In this document: piece by piece, positions 30,650 to 41,235 of the stretch
Layout: each line of letters opens with the position of its first letter
Position numbering within the stretch: position 1 is the first letter of the stretch
Assembly (NCBI GenBank): GCA_034440615.1
Contig: JAOTOM010004307.1
Coordinates: forward strand, 1-64,000
Direction: 5' to 3'
Source of the DNA: Ashinkailepas kermadecensis
Taxonomy: Eukaryota; Arthropoda; Thecostraca; Neolepadidae
Length of the DNA: 64,000 nt
Notes under the pieces: generated by a model
Told to the model about the DNA's origin: nothing
The model's input: only the letters and a program-made list of their open reading frames with translations
Database searches by the model: none
Program-made: the position numbers and the translations under genes

Positions 30650-31757
30650 TCAACGGTGCGTGTAACCATGAGTCTTCCCACTCATGGAGGGACTGAGCCG
30701 CCTCGGGGCTCTCCGAGGCCGTATGGGTTCATCCCGTGCGCGCGCGGCTGGCTGGACCATTGGCGGGGTGACCGGGGGTGATGGAGTGGCAGGCGCCACT
30801 GGAGGCGTCGCTGACGGGACCGGCACCATCTGGGATTCCGCTGAGGAGGCCGCCGACGGCTTCTGCCCCGGTAGCGCCGCTGTAGGCGCAGGCGATGCAT
30901 GCTCCGCTGGCACGGGTGCACGTTGGACGGAAGGCGGCCGCGGGAGTGTCCGTAGTGGGGTCGATGTGGCGGGAGTGTTGACTCCTGGCGCTGGAGTGTC
31001 AGGAATGGATGTCGGTTGTAGTGGCGGCGACCACGGAGATCGGGTTGTCGGCTAAGAAGGGTTGGATCCGAAAGAGGAAGCGCCGATTTCTGATAGTTAC
31101 GAGGCCGGATCCATGCATTTCAGCTCCATACTGATCATGGTGTAAGATCTGGAAAATGACGCCGGTCTTATCCCATCGATTTGGCCGGTTGCCCTTCTGG
31201 TTTTGGACTTTAACTAAGTCTCCAATGGCTGGACGAGGAAGGATTTTAGTGTGTTCTGACCATCGCTCGGCGGCTTTAACATGACGAACCCTCAGTGCCC
31301 GTTCTCGCTCAGCTGTGGTCGTTCGCCATTCTTCTCGTGGGATGAATTTGTCCCGAGTGACTGGAAGGAAGTCTTTGATTTGCCTTCCGAAGATGATCTG
31401 AGCTGGTGATAGCCCCAGGTCACGGTCAGGTGTGTTGCGGTTCCGCAACAGCGCCCGGCAGAGCTGCTCGTTGTTTAGTCGTCCATTCGCATCTGCATTG
31501 TCTCGAATGAGTCGTTTTTTTCGGATTTGATCGCGAGTTCAGCTCGGAGGTTGGAGTGCAGGAAAGCGACGGAAGGGATCCGATGGTGGACACCATAATC
31601 CTTCAGGAACTGCGTAGACTCGAACGAGGCAAATTAGGGTCGGCCGTACGATGACAGCTCGTCGGGAACTCCGAATATGTGGAACAGGGAACGGAGATGC
31701 TTGACGAGGACCCTGGACGTCGCGCCACTGAGGCCACAGTGGAAGATAGAGAGCCAT
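30650..31757 (-). pseudogene. Ty3/Gypsy integrase C-terminal region
   Basis: The minus ORF 30999-31448 reads RNTPDRDLGLSPAQIIFGR, the standard end of the Gypsy integrase core, then FLPVTRDKF, WSEHTK, AIGDLVKVQNQKGNRPNRWDKTGVI and GSGLVTIRNRRFLF, the C-terminal chromatin- or DNA-binding segment. A proline-rich tail follows to about 30650. The 31539-31757 frame carries a damaged part of the integrase core with frameshifts. Integrase joins element DNA to the host chromosome in this family; this copy is disrupted. Confidence 0.85.
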
Positions 31758-32532
31758 CCCCTATGAAGTAATCTGCACAGATCTGCTGAAAGGGATACGC
31801 AGGCGGAGGTGTCCCAGTGGGTGGTGCTGCTGGGTGGGAGGGCGCCACTTGATTACAGGTGCTGCAGCCAGCCCGCTTCTGTTGGATGGCGCCCGTGATG
31901 CCAGGCCACCAGACACTGGATCGGGCTCTTGCATGCATGCCATCTGTGCCTTGGTGGGCAGAGTGGAGAGCGTCCAGCACTTCACCTCGCAGGACCTGTG
32001 GTACCAGAATCCTACCCTCAAAGAGAGGAAGTCCATCATGCACGGACAGGCCGGTTCTAAAGCGAAATAACTCCCTCAGCTCCAGTTCCAACAGTTCTTT
32101 GGACTCGTGGAATCCCTTGGTGATCCTGTCGACCAATTGTTGAATCTTGAGATCCTTTGCTACTGCGTCGCGGATACGTGTCAGTGTCACCGGTCTAACA
32201 ACGTTCGCCGCAGCAGCCACGATGGCTCCCACGTGCTGTTCCAGATGAAGGGACCGGTCACGTTCCTCGTCAGATACCAGACAGTGCAGACCCGCTAGTG
32301 TGATGATAGCTGGTGTCCTGGACATGGCATCAGGACCCGCATGTAGTCTTCCAGGAACGTATATGATTTTGAACCTATAGGGCAAGGTTTTCTCTTTCAA
32401 CTTCAGCAGTCTTGGGTTTGGAATATCTTCCAGCCGCCTGTCACCGAGGATCTTAACCAGAGGCTTGTGGTCAGTCACAATGGTCAGGTTGTCACACCCT
32501 TGGATGAAGTAGCGAAGTCTTATGTATGGCAT
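31603..32532 (-). pseudogene. Ty3/Gypsy RNase H end and integrase zinc domain
   Basis: The frame starts inside RNase H (LTIVTDHKPLVKILGDRR, then RLLKLKEKTLPYRFKIIYVPG, with DAMSR at the domain end). It then has the HHCC zinc domain (HSAHQGTDGMHARARSSVWWPG, with CSTC later) and the first part of the integrase core (PFQQICADYF). After about residue 260 the sequence turns non-homologous, marking a frameshift. Confidence 0.88.
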
Positions 32533-33314
32533 CCGCTACGGCCAGGGCATCCCCCTCAATAGGGGCGTAGCGTGCTCTGCCGGGGAAATAAACCGACTGC
32601 CCGCCAGTGCGAGCTGCCAGCCGTCCGGACAACAGTAAGGGGAGTCCGATGCACAAGCACAATGTTTTTGTGTCAGGCAAAACCCGATTCCGGTCTTGAA
32701 AAAGTATGTCGCTAGACATGTGGGACGTCCGGCTTAGAACGTTCGAATACCCTTATCCACCGCTCGCAGGATCATGGCTTTCGATTCGCAGAACAATCGG
32801 TCCAATTGTTCGCCCCGATAGAAGGTGACTCGTGGTTTCAGAAGTTCGCGGAAGGGCTCCATCAAAGGTCGTACGGCATAAGCGTAGCTGACCTGCTGGA
32901 CGAGACCGAACCAAGAACGGATCCCGGTGATGTCGGTCGGTGTTGAATGTTTGGGATGCTTTCAAGCAGACGTTGGCTGGGTCTGACCGATGCTGGTGTT
33001 ACCTCAAACTCAGCGAACTCCACTGTGTCTTGTGTGAACTGGAACTTGGCCGGGTTGAAGATGATCCCTTTAGCATTGCAGAGGCTGAGGTAGTGGCATG
33101 TTCGAAAGAAGCACTGCTCGATCGTGTCTGCCCAGAGCAGGGTGTCATCGATACACTATATCTTGTACGGGATGTTGACCTCGCGTGATGAGATCAAAGC
33201 GATGGGTGTATCCATTTCCCGCCGCCAGATAACCCTGGGCTGTAGTCGCATAACGGTAACGTGCCCACGGTGTTATGAAGGTGGTGCATTCTTGGTTGTT
33301 TTCGTGCAGCGCAA
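32492..33314 (-). pseudogene. Ty3/Gypsy reverse transcriptase, downstream part
   Basis: Read on the minus strand from the hAT insertion, frames give CTTFITPWARYRYATT, an in-frame TAG, then CIDDTLLWADT (the RT catalytic block, C in place of the usual Y/F). The connection domain and RNase H entry follow, with a FARYAPIEG-like ARYAPIEGDALAVADA. Several frameshifts are present. Together with 36060-36463 it makes one RT domain, cut at YHS by the transposon. Confidence 0.85.
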
Positions 33315-33322
33315 CGCTGTGG
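33315..33322. repeat. 8-bp target-site duplication of the hAT element, left
   Basis: CGCTGTGG, identical to 36051-36058. Confidence 0.97.
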
Positions 33323-33419
33323 CAGGGCCTCGTCTAACATAGTCACTGGTGGACCACTTGGTCCACCAGTGCTCCAAAGTGGTCCACCAGTGACGGGAAA
33401 TTGGTCCACCAGTGGCAAA

Positions 33420-34947
33420 TGCCAGAAATTGCAAAAGCTCGGTCATGCCATGTCAGAGTGCGTGGCCTACAGCGTTCAAGTTGACGGGTCGGTGGATCGC
33501 CAGGCGATTGATAATAAGTTCATCACCGCGCGTCTCATCCGGGACGACGGTAGTCTTCAGACCGTCATTCTTGGGGTCGAGGAGCCTGAGGGCTCAGGTG
33601 CTAGTGGCCTTCTGGAAGCCGTAAAGAACGGCTTGAAGCGAGCTGGGGAGCCTCTCGACAAGCTCGTTGGTGTGACCACTGACGGAGAAACAGCGAACAC
33701 CGGCCGACACGGGGGTTGTGGCGCCTCCTAGCTGACTACGCGCAGCGCCAACTGCTCACATTCTGGTGTGCATGTCACAGATCAGACCTCGCGATGGAGA
33801 GCGTCGAGAATACTGTGAAGGAGATCCAGCACTGGAAGGGAGACCTCCGCGCCGTGGCGACATTCTTCCGAGTGTCGGGGAAGAGGACGGTGCGCCTGAA
33901 GAAACACGGTGGCACGGTGGCCTTTCCAGCGTTTTTCGACGTCCGTTTCTCGCAACATCTGCTCGCCCTCATCACAGCCATGCTGAAGAACCTGCCAGCA
34001 TGCCGCGTCGTCTGGGAGGAGATAAGCCAGTCAGGGAGTGAGGAGAGCAAAGCATCGAAGGCGGAAGCGCGCGGATTCCTGCGCCGCTGGGAGGAAGGGG
34101 GAAGGTTGGTGCGTCTCACTCGCCTGATGGGGGACGTAAGCGAAGTCATCACCCACCTCCAGAAGAGATTTCAACGGAGCGACATCATCCTCCCCCAGGC
34201 GCTCGAGGCGCGCGGCAGCGCCAACATGCAACTAACGGTGATGACCCATGGTAACCTCCTGGGAGGTGGAGAGGAACAGGCCCTAGACAAGGGCAGGGGC
34301 GGGAAGATCCGAGTCCGAGAAGGCGCGTCCCAAACGAGAACGTCACGTTTGAGCGCGATTTCAAGGCCGTCAGAGAAGAGGTTCTGCAGAGCGCAATCAA
34401 CTTCGTCGGTCAGCGTCTCGACTTTGAACAGGAGGAAGTGATCCAGAGCATGAATCGGATGATGAGGGCTCAGACCGCCGAAGAGTTCATCCGTGCCGGG
34501 GAGAGCGTGGTCAGCGACCTGTTCCCCGAGAAGGCGACAGAGTTCTCTCTGAACGTCTGCGACAGGTGGCCGGCCATGCAAGCGTTAGGCGGCGCAGAGC
34601 ACTCGGACGACAGAAAACTGCGAGCCATGCTGAAAGCATCAACCGGCGTTTGCAAGCAGGTGCTGGCTGCTTTCATCACGCTCACGCCCCACAGCATGGC
34701 CACAGAACGTGCTGTCTCTCACTACAATAACCTACGCTCATACAACAGGCTCAGCATGAAGAACGACACAGTGAATACCCGTCTGATCATCGCTTTCAAC
34801 GGTGTCGGCACGGCTCATTACGATCCTCGCCCAGCGGTGTGTGCCTACCTTGAGGCAAGGGGGCGGCGCATGCGGGTGCCAGCTGCAGCCACCTACCAGA
34901 AGCGTGAGTTTGTCACGAAGTTCTTCCGGGCGACAGGGAACGTGTAG
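33420..34947 (+). pseudogene. hAT transposase, ZNF862/KIAA1586-like, two frameshifts
   Basis: Three frames join into one protein. Part 1 (to about 33720) has the SVQVDGSVDRQAIDNKF block, which holds the first catalytic-type aspartate, and LVGVTTDGETANTGRHGG. Part 2 (33716 to about 34325) has TFWCACHRSDLAM, the CxxH motif of hAT transposases, then the AVATFFR and FPAFFDVRFSQHLLAL helices and NLPACR. Part 3 (about 34330-34947) runs from NVTFERDFKAVREEVLQ to TPHSMATERAVSHYNNLRS, the hAT C-terminal dimerisation-type segment. The N-terminal BED finger expected upstream is missing, because the first frame starts within 100 bp of the TIR. So besides two frameshifts the gene is 5' truncated and not autonomous. 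Confidence 0.88.
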
Positions 34948-36014
34948 GTAGTCAGTCATGAGATAATCCAGATGGTACAAAGATCGTGATGTGATTCTGA
35001 TGGTTGTAAATACTGAATCGTTACTGTGATGTTTGACCAAAGTTATCGCGTGCGTTTGCTAGTTGGCACTATGCGAGTTCAGAATCCAACCAGGCAATGC
35101 GACAAGTCGCGTATTTGCACCCGTTGAACCCGTCGCAGCGACATACTCAGCCTTGTGTGCCTTGTGATAGTAGCTTTACGCTTAGACGCGGCGAGCCACG
35201 AGCGGTGGTGCGCGCCCTCCTAGTCGTTGACGGCGGGGATTTTGTGATAGTAACCCAGAGGATGCTCAAACTCGGAGAGAACGCGTTGTTTAGAAGCTGA
35301 TGGCTGGGTATTGTACACATGTATGCGTGACATCTCCTGTGTACCCTGCTGATCTCACATTGTTAACCCGGAGGCAGTAGGGACGATTTCCTTTTCGGTC
35401 AGTTTGTTCCTTGTACTCAGTCGTAAAGCGGCGTTCGGCGCTCAGTGAGCACCATTACCGTGCTGTACTGTATCGTACCGTGAATAGTACCGAGTACCCT
35501 TATTGTACCTTGTTTTTTGCCAAAATGAAACAAGCTGAAATTTGACAGTAATGTTTCATGAAAGTTCAAATGTAGGTAAGCCATTAGGTTCTGCGAGACA
35601 GCTACATGCTACTTTGATATCGTTCAGTGCATATTTGCCTTGAAAATAATAATTAGTACACCCAGGCAAGCATGCGAAATCTGGCCTTTTCATTCACTGT
35701 TTAACCTGCACTATATAGTTGGCAGTGACTTCTTCAAGACATGTCCTGTCAGAGTCAGTGGCGTCTTCACCAAGGGTGCCGTGACATCCGTAAAAAGTAA
35801 TCCTGACCGGATTAGGAGCACAGGATTATCATTAAGCCTTAACACAACATACCCATAAATAGCGCTGATGCGGCATGATTATGAGAGGCCTTGGATATTG
35901 GGTATAAACGCACCGGCAGAAGGCCTCGCATGGATACAAGATGCTCGTCTTGGTTGTAGGAGGCCCATAGGTAGGAATGGAGGCCCCTAAAACATGGAGG
36001 GCCCTTGGCCAAAG
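34948..36014. other. non-coding right half of the hAT element
   Basis: No transposase homology or tandem repeats. Short ORFs only. Confidence 0.6.
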
Positions 36015-36050
36015 TGGTCCACCAGTCAAAATTCCTTAGACGAGGCCCTG

Positions 36051-36058
36051 CGCTGTGG
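36051..36058. repeat. 8-bp target-site duplication of the hAT element, right
   Basis: CGCTGTGG, identical to 33315-33322. Confidence 0.97.
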
Positions 36059-36059
36059 T

Positions 36060-36463
36060 ATCCATTCCATGCATCCAAGATGGTTTTCTTCGTGTTGGTT
36101 GGTACGGAAGATGCCTGGTGGAACGGCAGTGGTGTATGGTGTGTCTGCCGGACAGATTCTTGGTTCAGGGCCCGGAGGCCGACCGTCCGGCGTGGTGTAC
36201 CATCCTTCTTGCCCATAACGACCATACGGTGGCACCAAGTTGTGTGGGTACCCGGTGGCACTTCTTCGAGGACTTTGAGCCGGACGTCCCGATGCAGCCC
36301 ACGTTTTACTTGATCTTGCCAGTGGATGGGGACTGGTAGTGGAGTGTGCACTGTAACTGGCTTGGCGTTGGGATTCAGGAATATTTCCAGCGGTTCTCCG
36401 TACATGGGGCAGCTGCTGGTGATCGCAGACATTGAACGCGCTGCAGGCATACCTGTCTAGGAT
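36060..36463 (-). pseudogene. Ty3/Gypsy reverse transcriptase, upstream part
   Basis: The minus frame reads GEPLEIFLNPNAKPVTVHTPLPVPIHWQDQV, the segment joining protease to RT, then LKVLEEVPPGTHTTWCHRMVVMGKKDGTPRRTVGLRALN, the first RT motifs, and ILDAWNGYHS. It stops exactly where the hAT transposon enters. The reading frame is open up to the insertion. Confidence 0.9.
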
Positions 36464-37087
36464 CTACTGCTGAAGTTTGGCGAGGTTGTCCGACACCGGC
36501 TCGAATGGGAGTGTAGAGGGCACCGGAAGTGGTTCCACACGCTTGGGACACTCACACCGATCGTCACCGACGTTCGGATATTTCGGTAGGTCGACGTGGG
36601 GCGAATGTACAGGTGCAGCACTAGCCACGTTTTCTTCGTTCTTCGAGAACTCCCTGACGTTCGGGAAGTCAGGAGAGATGATTCCCAGTTGGGAACACGC
36701 CTGGCGGCTTAGGAAGAGACCCGGGAAATCCTCGGCGACGTAGCACAGCTGCTTGGTTGAACGCCTATGGCCCGCTTCGTCATGCCCGGCGATCTCGATG
36801 AACACCCCTCCCAGAAGGTTCATATCGCTGCTCTCAGCCGTGCTGATGGTCTGGCTGACTGGAAGCAGGTCACTCTGCTGCAGACCTAGGAGCGATAACA
36901 GGAACGAACCAGAGACGGTAGTCTGAGCTCCAGTGTCTGGGCACGATCTGACCTCCATATTACCGAATTCAGGTGACATCGTCGGAGCGGGAGGCGCAAA
37001 TCGACGTAGGCGTCCTCGGACACTGAGACGCTGAGCGACACCCATGGCTGGACATGGGCACGCCCACGGATTCATCCCACATGCCAA
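36464..37087 (-). CDS. Ty3/Gypsy aspartic protease region
   Basis: A 207-codon open frame with the catalytic motif CPDTGAQTTVSG (the D-T-G triad of retropepsins) about 50 residues in, followed by FLLSLLGL and, about 50 residues later, a second hydrophobic strand region. In this family the protease cuts the Gag-Pol precursor. The frame is intact here, but the flanking Gag and RT are broken. Confidence 0.8.
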   Translation of the reverse strand: MACGMNPWACPCPAMGVAQRLSVRGRLRRFAPPAPTMSPEFGNMEVRSCPDTGAQTTVSGSFLLSLLGLQQSDLLPVSQTISTAESSDMNLLGGVFIEIAGHDEAGHRRSTKQLCYVAEDFPGLFLSRQACSQLGIISPDFPNVREFSKNEENVASAAPVHSPHVDLPKYPNVGDDRCECPKRVEPLPVPSTLPFEPVSDNLAKLQQ

Positions 37088-38032
37088 AGGCAGTGATCGA
37101 CGACGAGACCTCTGCGGCCCGATCGCTTCTCGGTCTCAATAGCGATCATTGACATGAATTCCGAGTGCTCTCCAAAGTCAAACGTTGCCATGCCAGCGTT
37201 CACCTCTTTGGTAGGGTGTGAACGCTGAATGCCATGAGAGTCAGAACGACAGACGGATTCGAGGTGACCGAGCTTTCCACACGTATCGCATTTCTTTCCC
37301 CAGGCCGGACACTTGCCAGCACGGATGGCGGCTTTCGCTCGCGCTCCGTGGCCGGTCTTCCCACAGAGGTGCACGGCTTTGGATCAATGGGGGTTGTCCC
37401 AAGGCGTTTTTGGCGCTGGAACGGCGACATCTTGGGATGGAGTCCTGATATAGTATCCGAGAACAGGCCATGTGAACGCATGCCAGGTTCCTTGGCCTCC
37501 ACAAAGGACAATACAGCCTCCTGGTCTTGTTGTCAGGACGACTGAGGAGATCTCGCTGAATGTCCCCATTGAACAACCCTCTCGTCACCTGGTCGCGGAC
37601 AACTTCACCAGCATAGCTGACTTCTATCTGGCATCTTGGCCTTGGACATCGCACGGTGTAACCACATATGGAGGCATGGCCCTTGACACGTGCAGCGAAG
37701 TGACGGACGGACTCACCATCATCTTGGATGAGACTACCCAACTGGATCCTGTGGACCATGCATGTGGTCTCCCTAACACAGAGACATCGGATCTCTTTCA
37801 TAAGATCACACTCAGTCAATGCAGAGAGCCCACCCCCGAGGTTGTGATGCTGGTCTATGTGGAGGGACTCCTCGCAACATTCCAGGAGTTGTGCTGATAT
37901 GTTGCTGCCAGTCAGATACATGTTGGTCTTGTAGGATGTCCATCGGTCCTCAAAGTATGCCCAGTCCTCTTCTGACAGCCCAGTAGTAAGTTCTGGTCGT
38001 GATGGTTTGGGAGGTTTGGGGTCCTGAGTCAT
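37072..38032 (-). pseudogene. Ty3/Gypsy Gag with zinc knuckle
   Basis: The frame from MTQDPKPPKPSRPELTTGLSEEDWAYFEDRW (38032) is a typical Gypsy Gag N-terminus and runs through FAARVKGHASICGY and VVRDQVTRGLFNGDIQRDLLS. A frameshift near 37540 moves it to another frame. The end, 37374-37072, holds a zinc knuckle CDTCGKLGHLESVC (CX2CX4HX4C) after an incomplete earlier CGKTGH motif. It would package element RNA; this copy is split into at least two frames. Confidence 0.8.
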
Positions 38033-38271
38033 GGCCTGTGCTGTTGCAGGAGTGTTACCAAGTGAGTGCATATTCAGCTGATGCATCTCCAGAATACCGA
38101 TTGCGCCTGTCTCAGATAGTTCTGGGGCTTGGTATGCACACTGCACAGCCTTCCAAAGTGCACTCCCGTTTCAATCCTGCAAGCTGCGCCATTATTGTGT
38201 GTCTCCAGAAGAGTTTAATGGACATCATTAATTTGCTATCAATGTATTAACTCTATACCTGAAACAAAAGA

Positions 38272-38304
38272 GGCCAGTGCAATGAACTGTGCAATACCAA
38301 TGAT
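38272..38304. repeat. short direct repeat flanking the Gypsy element, right
   Basis: Second copy of the repeat at 30380-30412. Sequence on either side of the two copies is unrelated, so a full LTR is not visible. Confidence 0.6.
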
Positions 38305-38599
38305 ATATATGAACGCAATAGTGTGCCATGTTGCACCACTACTCGTAATACTACTCGCAGGATAAGTGCATGCGTACGTTCGGCATGTTTAAAAAATATT
38401 AATGGATACTTTGCAGTGCTTTGGTTTGCTGAAGTACCCAAGTTTGTGCAGCTATGTGTGCTGCACCCGTATTTCTGATTCTGAATAGCATTCCCAACAT
38501 ATATGAGCTGATGTTTGCCACAAAATAGCTTACTGGCGGCGCACCGACACGGCCTCCCATTTGTCACAAGCGCGTGCACCGACACGGTGATGCTGTCCT

Positions 38600-39010
38600 G
38601 TCAGGACGCTGGAGATCAAGTGCCGATCATATTTGAACCTTCATGATGTCTGACCCTGACATGGGTGCAGGAGCTAAGTCGAGGTTTGTAGAACCGAAAT
38701 TTTTTTTCTTCTTCTTCAGCATCTGTCAGTGTTAAAAGAAATTTTGTTTTTGCCATCAGATATGCCATGTCGAGAAGTGTATGATGACACGACGTAAAAA
38801 TTCGCCATGAAAACGATGCCATTCCAAAGGTCATTTAATTCCAGGAACCTGAATATGGAAGAATATGGCACTCCGAACGATACTATTTTAGTTGTTTCTG
38901 GCAGTCAAGATACTTAACTACCAATATTCTGCATTGCATAACACATTTACAACAGGCTTCACCTAGGATTGCTTTGTGAGATGTGCGTGCATCACTATCC
39001 GTTTGTGAGC
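38600..39010. repeat. repeat shared with 7840-8215
   Basis: Diverged copy of the block inside the candidate piggyBac-type element (GAAAACGATGCCATTCC, GTGCATCACTAT). Confidence 0.5.
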
Positions 39011-40498
39011 AGGTGTACGATTGTTAGAAATACCATATTTATAAGCGATATATGAAAATTGCCTGAAGAAACGTTCAGAAGCACGACGCAAAACATTGTT
39101 TTTGGACGGGATGTGAATGTCCGCTTGCCAAACGGATTTGTGTGCAATGGCATAAGGAGCACATTAACATCACCCAAAGCTAGTATGGCAGCCGGAAAGT
39201 AGAAAGGCCTGTGATCGTTTCTGCAGACACGGACGCCGCACTGGTGTGGATCCCATTGGTGTTGAGCAGAAGGCTGTTGCATAGATAGCCAAGGGGCTGA
39301 AGAGGCACCTCCCATGGTCAGTTGCGCTTGATTCAATGTTGTCAGTATTTGAATGTTGTGCGTGAGTGCGCGCATATTGGGTTCAGGGGTACAAACAAAC
39401 ATCGCGTAAATATATTGTACAAACATCGCGGTGGAACACGACACTGGCGGTGCAGTTTTGCGCACGTGGCACGAGCAGCCAGTCGCTACCCAGTGTAGTC
39501 ATGACTTTTGTTGGACCATTAAAAAAGTGTGAAGGCCAAAATTCCACTCTGACCGGCGCCCGATTAAACCAGCATGTGATCAAAGCGTCGCTACTGAGGA
39601 GTCGCACCACGCTCCAAAGTGCGAAGATCCTACCCTCTCAGTCGCTTCACATAGCTAACATACACAACGTCACTCATGCATTATCGTCGCACCCCATCAA
39701 GCCATACAGTTGTTCAGTAATATCGAGATGATTTTACAAAGCAAGCCATCAGGTTCTCATTGGCCGGCTCCTTCCTACTTAAGCAGATCGACACCAGGTG
39801 GCAGCAGTGTGTGGGGTCCGATCAGCAAACTTCCTTGCGTTCGCCACCGGGGATTATGATTCCTATAGGTGGCAGCAGTAGCTGGGCTGCATATAGGTAG
39901 TGGTGAGGAGCAGAAAGTAATGCGCGAATGACGCGAACTCATTACCACATATAGCGGAGGTGAGAGATAAGGGATCCACATCATATCCTATCAACCTAGT
40001 TAGTGATGTGGTCGTGTCTTTCATGATGTCAATTATGTCACATGAAAGCGAGAGACAGTAATCACAGGATGTTAGATCATATAATTTAAATGTGAAGCTG
40101 ATAGCTCCTGAATACCTGAATAATGAGGTAGCTCACAATAATCTAACAACTAATTAATCCCAACCATAGACAATCGACAGACATAAACAAATTTGAAAGC
40201 GCTGATACTAAACTATTTAATGTCTGGGCCTCCCTCAACATACAGATCAGCATTGTACCCCCTGAACAAATTAAAAAGTTGATCTCAAACAAGGTATGTA
40301 CCGTTATGCACTTCTGAAGGGGCAAGGCCCACAGTACTTCTGTGATAATGTTGGCTTCACTGATGCCTTCTCCATTACTTCCCAAGCATACACAACAATT
40401 GCTAAGATATTGCAATTGCTATTTGCTGCCCTGCGCCTTTTGTTTGCAAATGGTTATTCAAGTTATTCTTTGAAGTTGAATGAAAACGTCAGGTTCTG
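39011..40498. other. no recognised gene
   Basis: Contains a pair of AGGTGGCAGCAGT motifs at about 39795-39807 and 39870-39882 in similar contexts. ORFs of 121-156 codons (39366-39731 plus, 38995-39465 minus) have no domain. Confidence 0.3.
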
Positions 40499-40506
40499 CC
40501 AGGACC

Positions 40507-40711
40507 AGAGGCGCAGCCAATGACCGGAGGCCCGTCCCCCCCCCCACACTTTAGCAACAAAAAGTACACGAGATGAAAGAAGACATTTTTATATTTTCAC
40601 CACGCAAAACCCTACATTTTTGGCGCGTTTCGATCGTCAAAACCTTTCTCTATTTCTTCACATTTTTTTCGTCGCCCACCCCGCTTAGGGAAATCCTGGC
40701 TGCGCCAATTA
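40507..40711. mobile_element. small hAT-type MITE with 8-bp TSD
   Basis: The ends AGAGGCGCAGCCA and, inverted, TAATTGGCGCAGCCAGGATTT are similar to each other. CCAGGACC is duplicated exactly at 40499-40506 and 40712-40719. At 205 bp it has no coding capacity. The ends resemble the GCGCAACCAGG termini of the MITE dimer at 11 kb, suggesting related families. Confidence 0.75.
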
Positions 40712-40719
40712 CCAGGACC

Positions 40720-40850
40720 GAAGGTCCTACAAGGTACAAGCTGAAGCTATTCCTGTATCCCGGTACCGATTACATTTGAGAAAAAGACACCACGAAGGAC
40801 ACATTCCTTTGGCTGATGCGTTGCCCCATTCCGCCCGAGCTTCTTCGTAC
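40720..40850 (+). pseudogene. possible Gypsy RNase H C-terminal fragment
   Basis: RYKLKLFLYPGTDYI in one frame and GHIPLADALPHSARASS in the next resemble the Y.L.Y.PG....ADALSRA signature ending Gypsy RNase H domains. Only this short stretch is recognisable, with a frameshift. Confidence 0.35.
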
Positions 40851-40989
40851 TCTTCTCGCATACAAACAGAGGATCTAAGCTTGCACCGCCCGCTACAGTC
40901 CCGCCGATGAAAAACAAACAGTTCCGTCACGGTCTCAGACGGTCGGAACTCCGCCGTAGTCCCAAGCACATGACATTAATTCAATTCCC

Positions 40990-41235
40990 TGATCTGATCT
41001 AATCTGGATCCGTGAAAATCAATCCATTTCCAATCCAAATCCATTGACAACCGGAACGGTAATCCAACCCCAATCCGTTTGAAGAAAAAATGGTTTGCTA
41101 CAGGAAGCTTAACATCATTTTAGTTTCCAGATCAGTCTTAGTCGAATCACAATACCAAAGTTGTGTCAAAATTATACCAAATCCGATTCAAATTCAATGC
41201 AATCCGAAATCTACACCAGTAATCCAACCCATGCT
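40990..41235. repeat. degenerate AATCC-rich simple sequence
   Basis: Frequent AATCC(A/G) and ATCCATT motifs with no fixed period. Confidence 0.55.

Larger units (their letters stand above)
33323..36050 (+). mobile_element. hAT transposon inserted in a Gypsy element
   Basis: The element is 2,728 bp. It begins CAGGGCCTCGTCTAA (33323-33337) and ends with the exact reverse complement TTAGACGAGGCCCTG (36036-36050). CGCTGTGG is duplicated on both sides, the 8-bp signature of hAT. Deleting the insert and one duplicate rejoins the Gypsy RT at WNGYHS-VALHENN. Just inside each end is ACTGGTGGACCA (33345-33356, and inverted at 36015-36026). The left end has three more inverted copies (33359-33370, 33380-33391, 33402-33413), probable transposase-binding sub-terminal repeats. 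A damaged transposase gene fills the left half; about 1.1 kb on the right is non-coding. Confidence 0.97.
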
